Assembly: GCF_014653945.1 (NCBI RefSeq)
Contig: NZ_BNAU01000011.1
Coordinates: forward strand, 124,001-188,000
Reading direction: 5' to 3'
Length of the DNA: 64,000 nucleotides
Origin: Amycolatopsis deserti
Lineage (GTDB): Bacteria > Actinomycetota > Actinomycetes > Mycobacteriales > Pseudonocardiaceae
Shown here: positions 57,266 through 64,000 of the stretch, piece after piece
How positions within the stretch are numbered: the first letter of the stretch is position 1
Layout of the letters: each line of letters opens with the position of its first letter
Notes under the pieces: generated by a model
The model's database searches: none
What the model saw: the letters and a program-made list of their open reading frames with translations, nothing else
What the model was told of the DNA's origin: nothing
Translations under genes and position numbers: made by a program

Positions 57266-57372
57266 GCGCCCCAGGCTAGGCCCCCGCGCGCCGTTCGACC
57301 GAACAACGTCCTCTTTCCGACGTAGTCTTCCCTTGCGGGGTGACCCGGGTTACCCTGACTGCCGTCGAATAG

Positions 57373-57384
57373 TCAAAGGTTTGA
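57373..57384. promoter_or_regulatory. TCAAAGGTTTGA palindrome (copy 2, operator of the MBL operon)
   Basis: TCAAA-GG-TTTGA lies just upstream of the AAAGGAGG ribosome site of the MBL gene, so a bound regulator would block the 5' end of that transcript. The near-identical site at 56659 flanks the other side of the marR gene. A MarR-family binding mode fits size and symmetry. Confidence 0.65.
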
Positions 57385-57400
57385 TCAAAGGAGGTGCGGG

Positions 57401-58363
57401 GTGGCTCAGAAGACGTTCGCCTCGTCCGGCGACCTGACGGAGAAGGCGCAGACCCTGGAGGTGCTCGACGACGGCGTCTACGCGCTCACCGCGGAGGGCG
57501 ACCCGAACGTCGGCGCCATCGAGGGCGAGGACTTCCTCGTCTGCTTCGAGGCGCTGGCCACGCCGGTCGCGGCCCGGGAGTGGCTCGCCAAGCTGCGGGA
57601 ACACACCGACAAGCCGGTCCGGTACCTCGTGCTGTCCCACTACCACGCCGTGCGCGTGCTCGGCGCGTCCGCGTTCGACGCCGAGGTCATCGTCGCGCAC
57701 GAGAACACCCGCGCCCTGGTCGCCGAACGCGGCAAGGAGGACTGGGAGAGCGAGTTCGGCCGCATGCCGCGGCTGGCCAAGGGCGCGGACTCGGTGCCCG
57801 GGCTGACCTGGCCCACCCTGACCTTCTCCGACCGGCTCACCATCGACCTCGGCGGCGACCGCGGCGACCTGGTGCTGCAGTACTGCGGCCGGGGGCACAC
57901 CGAGGGCGACATCGTGGCGTGGCTGCCCCGGCAGAAGATCCTGTTCGCCGGCGACCTGGTCGAGGCCGAGGCCGCGCTCTACACCGGCGACGCCTTCCAC
58001 CGCGACTGGGCCGCGGGAACGCTGGACCGGGTCAAGTCCTTCGGCGCGGAGGCGCTGGTCGGTGGCCGCGGTGCGGTCAGCCGCGGCCGGGACGCCGTCG
58101 ACGCGGCGATCGAGCAGACCCGCGGCTTCCTGGACGTGATGATCCGCGAGGTCGGCGCGGTGCAGCGGGCCGGTGGCACGCTCAAGGAGGCGTTCGAGCG
58201 CACCCACGCCGCGCTCGCCCCGAAGTACGGCCACTGGCCGATCTTCGAGCACTGCCTGCCCTTCGACGTCTCCCGCCTGTGGGACGAGCTGTCCGGCATC
58301 GAGCGCCCGGTCATCTGGACGGCGCAGCGGGACCGCGAGGTCTGGGACCAGCTGCAGGGCTGA
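57401..58363 (+). CDS. Metallo-beta-lactamase-fold hydrolase with altered metal motif
   Basis: MBL-fold protein of 320 aa. The usual HxHxDH reads SHYHAVRVLG, keeping both first-site His but losing the Asp and His of the second metal site. The later ligands remain (YCGRGHTEGDIVAWLP, LFAGDLVEAE). A C-terminal helical region of about 100 residues follows. This suggests a mononuclear or otherwise modified centre. The GTG start is preceded by AAAGGAGG. It is first gene of an operon with a flavin hydroxylase and an NmrA-type reductase; an ester or lactone of the aromatic pathway is a reasonable substrate guess. Confidence 0.85.
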   Translation: MAQKTFASSGDLTEKAQTLEVLDDGVYALTAEGDPNVGAIEGEDFLVCFEALATPVAAREWLAKLREHTDKPVRYLVLSHYHAVRVLGASAFDAEVIVAHENTRALVAERGKEDWESEFGRMPRLAKGADSVPGLTWPTLTFSDRLTIDLGGDRGDLVLQYCGRGHTEGDIVAWLPRQKILFAGDLVEAEAALYTGDAFHRDWAAGTLDRVKSFGAEALVGGRGAVSRGRDAVDAAIEQTRGFLDVMIREVGAVQRAGGTLKEAFERTHAALAPKYGHWPIFEHCLPFDVSRLWDELSGIERPVIWTAQRDREVWDQLQG

Positions 58364-58366
58364 GCG

Positions 58367-59983
58367 ATGACCACGACGACAGACCCCGCTTCCAGAGATC
58401 ACCGGGTGGCGGTCATCGGCAACGGCCCGGTCGGGCAGACCACCGCGCTGCTGCTGGCCCGGTGGGGCGTGCCGGTGGTGCTGCTGGACGGGCGGGCCGA
58501 GCGCGACCTGGTCGGCTCCAAGGCGATCTGCCAGCAGCGCGATGTGCTCGACGTGTGGGAGGCGGTGGGCGCCGGGCGGCGGATCGCCGCCGAGGGCGTC
58601 ACCTGGACCACCGCGCGCACCTTCCACCGGGACCGCGAGCTGTTCGCCTACACGATGGCCGATCCGGGCCGCTCGGCGTTTCCCCCGTTCGTCAACATCT
58701 CCCAGGCGCGCACCGAGGACATCCTGGACGAGCGGATCGCCGCCGAGCCCCTGATCGACGTGCGCTGGGGCCACCGGGTCACCGGCATCGCCCAGGACGT
58801 CGACGGCGTCACGCTCGCCGTCGAGGGGCAGGCGGACCTGCGCGCCGACTACGCCGTGGCGTGCGCCGGGGCCCGCGGCGAGGACATCCGGCGGATGCTC
58901 GGCGTCGGCTTCGGCGGGCACTCCTTCGACGACCGGTTCCTCATCTGCGACATCCGGGCCGACCTGCCCGGCTGGGCGCAGGAGCGGCGGTTCTACTTCG
59001 ACCCGGAGTGGAACCCGGGCCGGCAGGTGCTGATCCACCCGTGCCCGGGCTCGACGTTCCGCATCGACTGGCAGGTCCCCGGCGACTACGACCTGGCCGC
59101 CGAAGAGGCCAGTGGCGCGCTCGACGCCCGCATCCGCGCGATCATCGGCGATCAGCCCTACGAGATCGTGTGGAAGTCGGTGTACCGCTTCCACTCGCGG
59201 GTGGCCGACCGGATGCGCGTGGGCCGCGTCCTGCTCGCCGGGGACTGCGCGCACCTGGTGTCGCCGTTCGGCGCACGCGGCCTCAACTCCGGGGTCGGCG
59301 ACGCCGAGAACGCCGCGTGGAAGCTCGCCTTCGTGCTGCACGGCTGGGCGGGCGAGGAGCTGCTGGAGTCCTACCACGACGAACGGCACGCCGCGGCGCT
59401 GGAGAACATCGCGGTCACCACGGCCACGATGGACTTCCTGGTGCCGCAGACCGCCGAGCAGCACCGGCGGCGGCGCGAGGTGCTGGAGGCCGCGGCCACC
59501 GACCCGGCGATGCGGGCACAGGTCGACTCCGGCCGGCTGGCCGAACCGTTCTGGTACGTGGAGTCGCCGCTGACCACGCCCGCGGAGTCGCGCCCGTTCG
59601 CCGGGCGTCCGCCGCGCGGGGAGGTCCCGCCGGCGGGGCCGGGGATCCTGGTGCCGGACGTGCCGGTGTCGGTGACCGGTTCCTCCTGCGGCCGGTTCCG
59701 CGAGCTGGCCCGCGACGGCGTCCTGCTGCTGACCACCGACGGGGTGGACCTGGAACCGTCCGTGGACACCGCGGCCCCGGTGCGGTTGCTGCGGCTGTCC
59801 GAGATCGACGTGACCGGGGTGCTCGGCGAAGCGCTGGCCGCCCGGCCCGGCGAGATCTGGGTGATCCGGCCGGACGCCCACGTGGCGGCCGTCCTCACCG
59901 ATCCGGCGCAGGTGCCGACGGCGGTGAACCGCGCCCTCGCGCGGCCGGCCGCCGACCGTATCCTGCCGGGTACCGGGACCTGA
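58367..59983 (+). CDS. FAD-dependent aromatic hydroxylase (PheA/MhpA/TfdB-like)
   Basis: Class A flavoprotein monooxygenase of 538 aa. FAD motif VAVIGNGPVGQTTALLLARWG; DG-like segment YAVACAGARGED; GD motif VLLAGDCAHLVSPFGARGLNSG near residue 300; a C-terminal thioredoxin-like domain (about 425-538) typical of phenol hydroxylase and MhpA relatives. It hydroxylates a phenolic ring using NAD(P)H and O2. The exact phenol is unknown. It starts 3 nt after the MBL stop and is followed by a reductase gene after a strong ribosome site. Confidence 0.92.
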   Translation: MTTTTDPASRDHRVAVIGNGPVGQTTALLLARWGVPVVLLDGRAERDLVGSKAICQQRDVLDVWEAVGAGRRIAAEGVTWTTARTFHRDRELFAYTMADPGRSAFPPFVNISQARTEDILDERIAAEPLIDVRWGHRVTGIAQDVDGVTLAVEGQADLRADYAVACAGARGEDIRRMLGVGFGGHSFDDRFLICDIRADLPGWAQERRFYFDPEWNPGRQVLIHPCPGSTFRIDWQVPGDYDLAAEEASGALDARIRAIIGDQPYEIVWKSVYRFHSRVADRMRVGRVLLAGDCAHLVSPFGARGLNSGVGDAENAAWKLAFVLHGWAGEELLESYHDERHAAALENIAVTTATMDFLVPQTAEQHRRRREVLEAAATDPAMRAQVDSGRLAEPFWYVESPLTTPAESRPFAGRPPRGEVPPAGPGILVPDVPVSVTGSSCGRFRELARDGVLLLTTDGVDLEPSVDTAAPVRLLRLSEIDVTGVLGEALAARPGEIWVIRPDAHVAAVLTDPAQVPTAVNRALARPAADRILPGTGT

Positions 59984-59995
59984 GAAGGAGGACCA

Positions 59996-60862
59996 GTGGG
60001 CAGGATCGCCGTCACCGGGGCCACCGGGCAGCTGGGTTCGCGGGTCGCCGCGCTGCTCGCCGAGCGGGGTGTCGCGCAGCGGCTGTGCGTGCGGAACCCG
60101 GCGCGGGCGCCCGAGATCGAGGGCGCCGAGGTGGTCGCGGCGGACTACGCGGACGCCGCCGGGTTCCGCGCCGCGCTGGACGGGGTGTCCACGCTGTTCC
60201 TGGTCTCCGGCCACGAGGGTCCCGAGCGGATGGACCTCCACCGCAACGCGGTCCGCGCCGCCGCCGAGGCCGGGGTCGACCGCGTGGTCTACACCTCGTT
60301 CCTCGGCGCGGCCCCGCTGGCGACGTTCACCTTCGCCCGCGAGCACGCCGAAACCGAGCGGCTGATCCGGGAGTCCGGGCTGCGGCTGACGGCCCTGCGC
60401 AACACCCTCTACGCGGACGTCGCGCCGCACTTCGTCGGCTCCGACGGGGTGCTGCGCGGCCCGGCCGCCGACGGCCGCCTGGCCTGGGTGGCGCGTCAGG
60501 ACGTGGCGCGGCTGGCCGTGGAGTGCCTGCTCGACGACGGGCACGCGAACCAGGTCTACGACGTGACCGGCCCGGAGGCGATCGACCTGCACGAGACCGC
60601 GGCGGTGCTGAGCGAGGTCACCGGGCGGGAGATCACCTACCACGCCGAGACCCTGGACGAGGCGCGCGCGTCGCGGGCGGGCGCGCGGGACTGGGAGATC
60701 GACGGCTGGGTCGGCTCCTACGCGGCGATCGCGACCGGCGAGGTCGCGGTCACCAGCCACACCGTCGAGCACGTCACCGGACGCCGGCCGTGGACGTTCG
60801 CCGAGTTCCTCGCCGCGGAGCCGCGAGCCTGGGCGCATCTTCACGCCCCCGGACGGGGGTGA
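59996..60862 (+). CDS. NmrA/QOR2-type NAD(P)H-binding oxidoreductase
   Basis: Atypical SDR of 288 aa. It starts GRIAVTGATGQLGSRVAALLAERG, lacks the YxxxK active site, and has RLVYTSFLGAAPLATFTFAREHAETE-type segments found in NmrA and QOR2 (quinone reductase) proteins. GAGAAGGAGGACCA precedes the GTG. It is third gene of the MarR-controlled operon; reduction of a quinone or enone made by the hydroxylase is plausible, but redox sensing is equally possible. Confidence 0.85.
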   Translation: MGRIAVTGATGQLGSRVAALLAERGVAQRLCVRNPARAPEIEGAEVVAADYADAAGFRAALDGVSTLFLVSGHEGPERMDLHRNAVRAAAEAGVDRVVYTSFLGAAPLATFTFAREHAETERLIRESGLRLTALRNTLYADVAPHFVGSDGVLRGPAADGRLAWVARQDVARLAVECLLDDGHANQVYDVTGPEAIDLHETAAVLSEVTGREITYHAETLDEARASRAGARDWEIDGWVGSYAAIATGEVAVTSHTVEHVTGRRPWTFAEFLAAEPRAWAHLHAPGRG

Positions 60863-60905
60863 CTATCATCGAGATCCGAGAAGATCACCCCGAGAGGCAC
60901 CACGC

Positions 60906-61181
60906 ATGGCGTCGGACAGGCCGGCATCCCCCTCGGTCGACCGCACGCTGACCGTGCTGGAGACCCTCGTCGAGGCCGGTGAGGGCCTCACCCTCACCGC
61001 GCTGGCGCGGGCGACCGAGATCCCGCTCGCCACCTGCGCCTCGATCGTCTACACCCTGGAAAGCCGCGGGTACGCCCGCCGCCGGGTCGTCGGCCGCAGC
61101 CACTTCTGGCGCGCCACCACCCGCCTCTACGAGATCGCCGCGCCGCTGGCCGGCGAAGCGCTGCCGGCCCGGTCCCGATGA
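60906..61181 (+). CDS. IclR-type HTH-only protein (truncated regulator)
   Basis: A 91-aa protein consisting only of an IclR winged helix (SVDRTLTVLETLVEAGEGLTLTALARATEIPLATCASIVYTLESRGYARRR), ending soon after YEIAAPLAGEALPARSR. Full IclR proteins have about 160 further residues of effector domain, absent here. The stop overlaps the antiporter start (ATGATC). It is either a functional minimal DNA-binding protein or a gene cut short by the event that joined it to the antiporter. Confidence 0.8.
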   Translation: MASDRPASPSVDRTLTVLETLVEAGEGLTLTALARATEIPLATCASIVYTLESRGYARRRVVGRSHFWRATTRLYEIAAPLAGEALPARSR

Positions 61182-63028
61182 TCGTCGCCGTCCAGCTGGC
61201 CGCGCTGGTGGCCGTCGTCCTCGTCGTCACCGGCATCGCGCAGCGCCTCAACTGGTCGCCGCCGCTGTGCCTGGTGCTGATCGGCGTCCTCGCCTCGTTC
61301 GTCCCCGGCGTGCCGGACTACCGGCTCGACCCCGAGGTCGTCCTGGTCGGCCTGCTGCCGCCACTGCTCTACGCGACCGCGCTGCGCACCCCGCTGTACG
61401 ACTTCCGCGCCAACCGCGTGCCGATCGCGGCGCTGTCCGTCGGTCTCGTCGTGTTCACCACGCTCGTGGTCGGCTGGGTCGTGTGGCTCATCGTGCCCGG
61501 CATCCCGCTGGCCGCCGGGTTCGCGCTCGGCGCGGTCGTCGCGCCGCCGGACGCGGTCGCCGCCACCGCCGTGGCGCGCCGGGTCGGCATGCCGCGGCGC
61601 ATCGTGCGGATCCTGGAGGGCGAGAGCCTGCTCAACGACGCGGCCGCGCTCGTCGGGCTGCGCACCGCCATCGCCGCGATCGCCGGTGCGGTCAGCGTCT
61701 GGGAGGTCGGCGGCGACTTCCTGCTCGCCGCGGGCGGGGGAGTCGTGGTGGGCGCGGTGATCGGCTGGGCCGCGAGCCTGCTGCGCCGCCGCCTCACCGA
61801 CCCGGTGATGGACACCGCGTGGTCGTTCGTCATCCCGTTCCTGGCCTACCTGCCCGCCGAGGCCATCCACGGTTCCGGCGTGGTCGCGGTCGTCGTGGCC
61901 GGGCTGATCGTCGGGCACCAGACGCCGAAGCTGCTGTCCGGGCCGTCGCGGCTGGCCAGCAGGCTGAACTGGCGCACCGTCCAGTTCCTGCTGGAGAACG
62001 TGGTCTTCCTGCTGATCGGGCTGCAGGTGCGGCGCATCGTCGAGGAGGTCGGCGACTCCCGGCTGTCGGCCTGGTCGCTCGCGCTGATCTGCGCCGGCGT
62101 GCTCGTGGCCACGATCCTGGCTCGGATCGTGTGGGTGTTCGCCTACGGGTTCGTGGCCCGGATGCGGCCGGGGGAGCGGACCCCGTGGTCGTACTTCACG
62201 GTGATTTCGTGGGCGGGCATGCGTGGCGTGGTCACCCTCGCCGCCGCGTTCGTGCTCCCGGACGACACTCCGCAGCGGGCGGTGCTGGTGCTGGCGGCGT
62301 TCGTCGTGGTGGCCGGCACGCTGCTGCTGCACGGCATGACCCTGCCCGGCCTGGTGCGCCGCCTGAGCCTGCCGCCGCCCAACCCGGCGGAGGACGCGTT
62401 GCAGGAAGCCGCGCTGCTGCACGACATGACGTCCGCGGGCCTGGCGCGGCTGGAGGAGATCCGCCGGCCGCAGGACCCGCCGGAGGTCATCGACCGCCTG
62501 CGGGACAAGCAGTCCTACCGGTCGGATTCGGCGTGGGAGAACCTCGGACGGCTGAGTGCGGTGGAGGAGACCCCCAGCGACGCGTACCGTCGGCTGCGCG
62601 CCGAGATGCTGACGGCGGAGCGGGAGGTCCTGCTCACCGCGCGGGACCAGGGCACCGCCGACGACGAGGTGCTCCGGCGGGTGATGGACGGGCTGGACAT
62701 CGAGGAGTCGCTGCTGGAGCGACCCGAGGAGGAGCCGGGCATGGAACGTGAACTGGAGACCCCCGCGGCCACCGCGGGCACCTGCGACCACCTGGAGAAG
62801 GCGGGCGCGCCGGAGACCGACGCGCAAGGCTGCGTGGACTGCCTGCGCGAGGGCTCGTCGTGGGTGCACCTGCGGCTGTGCCTGGAGTGCGGGCACGTGG
62901 GCTGCTGCGACTCCTCGCCGCGCAAGCACGCCACCCAGCACTTCCACGACACCCGCCACCCGGTGATCCGCAGCTACGAGCCCGGCGAGAACTGGCGCTG
63001 GTGCTTCGTGGACGGGATCGTCGGCTGA
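61178..63028 (+). CDS. CPA1 Na+/H+ antiporter with C-terminal UBP-type zinc finger
   Basis: Membrane antiporter of 616 aa. Residues 1-400 hold about twelve helices with VVAPPDAVAATAVARR and EGESLLNDAAALVGL, the ion-binding region of NhaP/CPA1 exchangers, and GMRGVVTLAAAF. A charged cytoplasmic linker of about 110 residues follows. The last roughly 85 residues form a ubiquitin-protease-type zinc finger with CDHLEKAG, GCVDCLREG, LCLECGHVGCCDSS and H-rich KHATQHFHDTRHPV. Zinc fingers of this kind bind Gly-Gly C termini in eukaryotes; the bacterial ligand is unknown. Confidence 0.9.
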   Translation: MIVAVQLAALVAVVLVVTGIAQRLNWSPPLCLVLIGVLASFVPGVPDYRLDPEVVLVGLLPPLLYATALRTPLYDFRANRVPIAALSVGLVVFTTLVVGWVVWLIVPGIPLAAGFALGAVVAPPDAVAATAVARRVGMPRRIVRILEGESLLNDAAALVGLRTAIAAIAGAVSVWEVGGDFLLAAGGGVVVGAVIGWAASLLRRRLTDPVMDTAWSFVIPFLAYLPAEAIHGSGVVAVVVAGLIVGHQTPKLLSGPSRLASRLNWRTVQFLLENVVFLLIGLQVRRIVEEVGDSRLSAWSLALICAGVLVATILARIVWVFAYGFVARMRPGERTPWSYFTVISWAGMRGVVTLAAAFVLPDDTPQRAVLVLAAFVVVAGTLLLHGMTLPGLVRRLSLPPPNPAEDALQEAALLHDMTSAGLARLEEIRRPQDPPEVIDRLRDKQSYRSDSAWENLGRLSAVEETPSDAYRRLRAEMLTAEREVLLTARDQGTADDEVLRRVMDGLDIEESLLERPEEEPGMERELETPAATAGTCDHLEKAGAPETDAQGCVDCLREGSSWVHLRLCLECGHVGCCDSSPRKHATQHFHDTRHPVIRSYEPGENWRWCFVDGIVG

Positions 63029-63053
63029 GCGGGGGCGCTCGGTGCGCCCCCGC
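63029..63053. terminator. Bidirectional terminator
   Basis: GCGGGGGCGC and GCGCCCCCGC form a perfect 10-bp stem with loop TCGGT, starting at the antiporter stop and ending 21 nt before the convergent SnoaL-like stop. Confidence 0.87.
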
Positions 63054-63074
63054 CCGCCCGGTAGCCGCGACGGG

Positions 63075-63440
63075 TCAGAACATCCCGTTCGGGATCTGAT
63101 CGGCCTCCGGCACGGGCTGCACGACGTCCCAGTGCTCGGCGATCTTCCCGTCCTCCAGGCGCCAGATGTCCACGACGGCGACACCGCGCTCGTCGCCCTC
63201 CGGTGTCATGCTGTAGTGCATCACCACGAGGTCGTCCTCGGCGACGACCCGTTTGAGATCGAGGTGCGCGCCGGCGACCGGGGCGGCGGCGATGAACTCG
63301 ATGAACGCGTCCCGCCCGCTGGGGTTGCCGGGGCTGTGCTCGATGAAGTTCTCGTGCAGAAGGGTGCGCAGCACTTCGGTGTTACCCGAGGCGAATTCGC
63401 GGAATCCCTCGACAACCAGTTGCTTGTTGGTCTTGTCCAT
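63075..63440 (-). CDS. SnoaL-like (NTF2-fold) protein
   Basis: Protein of 121 aa of the SnoaL/NTF2 superfamily. LVVEGFREFASGNTEVLRTLLHENFIEHSPGNPSGRDAFIEFI is the typical helical start and VAVVDIWRLEDGKIAEHWDVVQPVPE the diagnostic C-terminal strand pair. Such proteins are polyketide cyclases, dehydratases or binding proteins. The ATG at 63440 is chosen over the upstream in-frame codon at 63458. It stands alone. Confidence 0.85.
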   Translation of the reverse strand: MDKTNKQLVVEGFREFASGNTEVLRTLLHENFIEHSPGNPSGRDAFIEFIAAAPVAGAHLDLKRVVAEDDLVVMHYSMTPEGDERGVAVVDIWRLEDGKIAEHWDVVQPVPEADQIPNGMF

Positions 63441-63514
63441 CCACCGACCGTGGCGCACGCCGGCCGCGCGCGTCGATTACCCGCCGGGTAATGGACGCGC
63501 GCGGTGACGCGCCG

Positions 63515-64000
63515 TCAGAACGGGTAGCCGGCGACGTCGCCGCGCATCGTGACCCAGCGGGTCTCGGTGAACGCCTCGATGTTCGCGGCCGGGCCGCCGA
63601 AGCGCGAGCCGGTGCCGGAGTCGAACACGCCGCCGAACGGGGCCAGCGCCTCGTCGTTGACCGTCTGGTCGTTGATGTGCGCGATGCCGGTCGGGATCCG
63701 GTCGGCCAGCGCCAGGCCCTTCGCCACGTCCGCGGTGATGATGCCCAGCGACAGCCCGTACTCGCTCTCCGACGCGAGCTTCGCCGCTTCGTCCAGGGTG
63801 GCGAACTTCGCCACCGGCGCGACCGGGCCGAACACCTCCTGGTCGTAGGCCGGCACCGACGGGCCCGCGCCGGCCAGCACGGTGGCGCGGTAGAAGAGGT
63901 TTTCGTAGGTGCCGCCCGCCGCGACCTTCGCCCCGGCGTCCACACTGGACGTCACCAGGCCGTGGATCTTGTCGCGCTGCCGCTCGTCGATGATCGGGCC
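63515..64000 (-). CDS. Aldehyde dehydrogenase, C-terminal part (5' end outside window)
   Basis: The last 161 residues of an aldehyde dehydrogenase, read leftward from the window edge. EVFGPVAPVAKFATLDEAAKLASESEYGLSLGI and GIAHINDQTVNDEALAPFGGVFDSGTGSRFGG are family hallmarks. The catalytic Cys and Glu lie upstream, beyond the window. The ending resembles benzaldehyde/vanillin-type dehydrogenases, which would fit the aromatic-acid gene content, but this cannot be confirmed from the fragment. Confidence 0.88.
   Translation of the reverse strand, partial: GPIIDERQRDKIHGLVTSSVDAGAKVAAGGTYENLFYRATVLAGAGPSVPAYDQEVFGPVAPVAKFATLDEAAKLASESEYGLSLGIITADVAKGLALADRIPTGIAHINDQTVNDEALAPFGGVFDSGTGSRFGGPAANIEAFTETRWVTMRGDVAGYPF

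Noticed and set aside
1-64000. Possible CRISPR arrays, insertion sequences, integrases, tRNA/rRNA genes or attachment sites.
   Set aside because: No regularly spaced direct repeats with unique spacers, no transposase or integrase domain and no tRNA-like cloverleaf were noticed. The repeats found are tandem gene tails and one coding minisatellite. This was a reading, not a computed search.

Overview
The window is very GC-rich DNA with GTG/TTG starts, many 1-8 nt stop/start overlaps and -10 hexamers lying six or seven bases from start codons, as in actinomycetes. A mycothiol-type maleylpyruvate isomerase, a DinB/mycothiol-transferase-like protein, a conservon (CvnA-D) and a single-chain biotin carboxylase fit an actinomycete, most likely Pseudonocardiales (Amycolatopsis-like). 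This placement is inferred from gene content only. I saw no rRNA, tRNA, CRISPR array, insertion sequence or phage gene.

Region 1 (1-5970) is a LysR-controlled acid/CoA module: 3-hydroxyacyl-CoA dehydrogenase (cut by the window edge), the two subunits of a CoA-transferase, a divergent LysR gene, an MHS-type permease and a MaoC hydratase. The same two-block promoter/operator lies in front of the CoA-transferase operon and in front of the permease. Region 2 (6019-7825) holds a sensor kinase whose response regulator has shrunk to a 20-codon remnant, three tandem copies of the kinase 3' end, and a GNAT gene. Region 3 (7889-14843) is a complete 3-hydroxybenzoate/gentisate pathway: IclR regulator, AAHS transporter, gentisate dioxygenase, fumarylpyruvate hydrolase, maleylpyruvate isomerase and 3-hydroxybenzoate 6-hydroxylase. 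The hydroxylase 3' end is duplicated downstream, and a RibD/DHFR-like gene follows.

Region 4 (15096-29595) has the 1827-aa carboxylase, an EphD-like hydrolase, a His/Asp-rich secreted protein, a MoaD-like protein ending in Gly-Gly coupled to a beta-propeller gene, a degenerate pterin dehydratase, an SDR, an HtrA-type protease, a lipoprotein/Nramp-like/PRC/PRC operon and an AMIN-like secreted protein. Region 5 (29632-33480) is a conservon with a styrene-monooxygenase-like flavoprotein as its terminal gene. Region 6 (33683-39544) has an MFS exporter with appended beta-sandwich repeats plus a free-standing repeat protein, then an amidohydrolase with an acyl-CoA synthetase.

Region 7 (39549-47498) has a Rieske oxygenase, a small Cys protein and a reductase with an IclR regulator, a PEP-mutase-like enzyme, an MFS/LysR divergent pair and a MarR/MarR divergent pair. 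Region 8 (47556-56061) has an AbgA-like/AbgT pair, a NIPSNAP protein split by a repeat array, and a hydrolase, small acidic protein, NDH-2 and aconitase operon. Region 9 (56162-64000) has glutathione peroxidase, a MarR regulator facing an MBL, flavin hydroxylase and NmrA operon, an HTH-only IclR fragment coupled to a Na+/H+ antiporter with a UBP zinc finger, a SnoaL-like protein and a truncated aldehyde dehydrogenase.

Two patterns recur. Operators are duplicated around regulator genes (LysR at 3108-4146, MarR at 56659-57384). The last codons of a gene are tandemly repeated together with its terminator-like hairpin, clearly at 7154, 13605 and 51660 and possibly at 43329.
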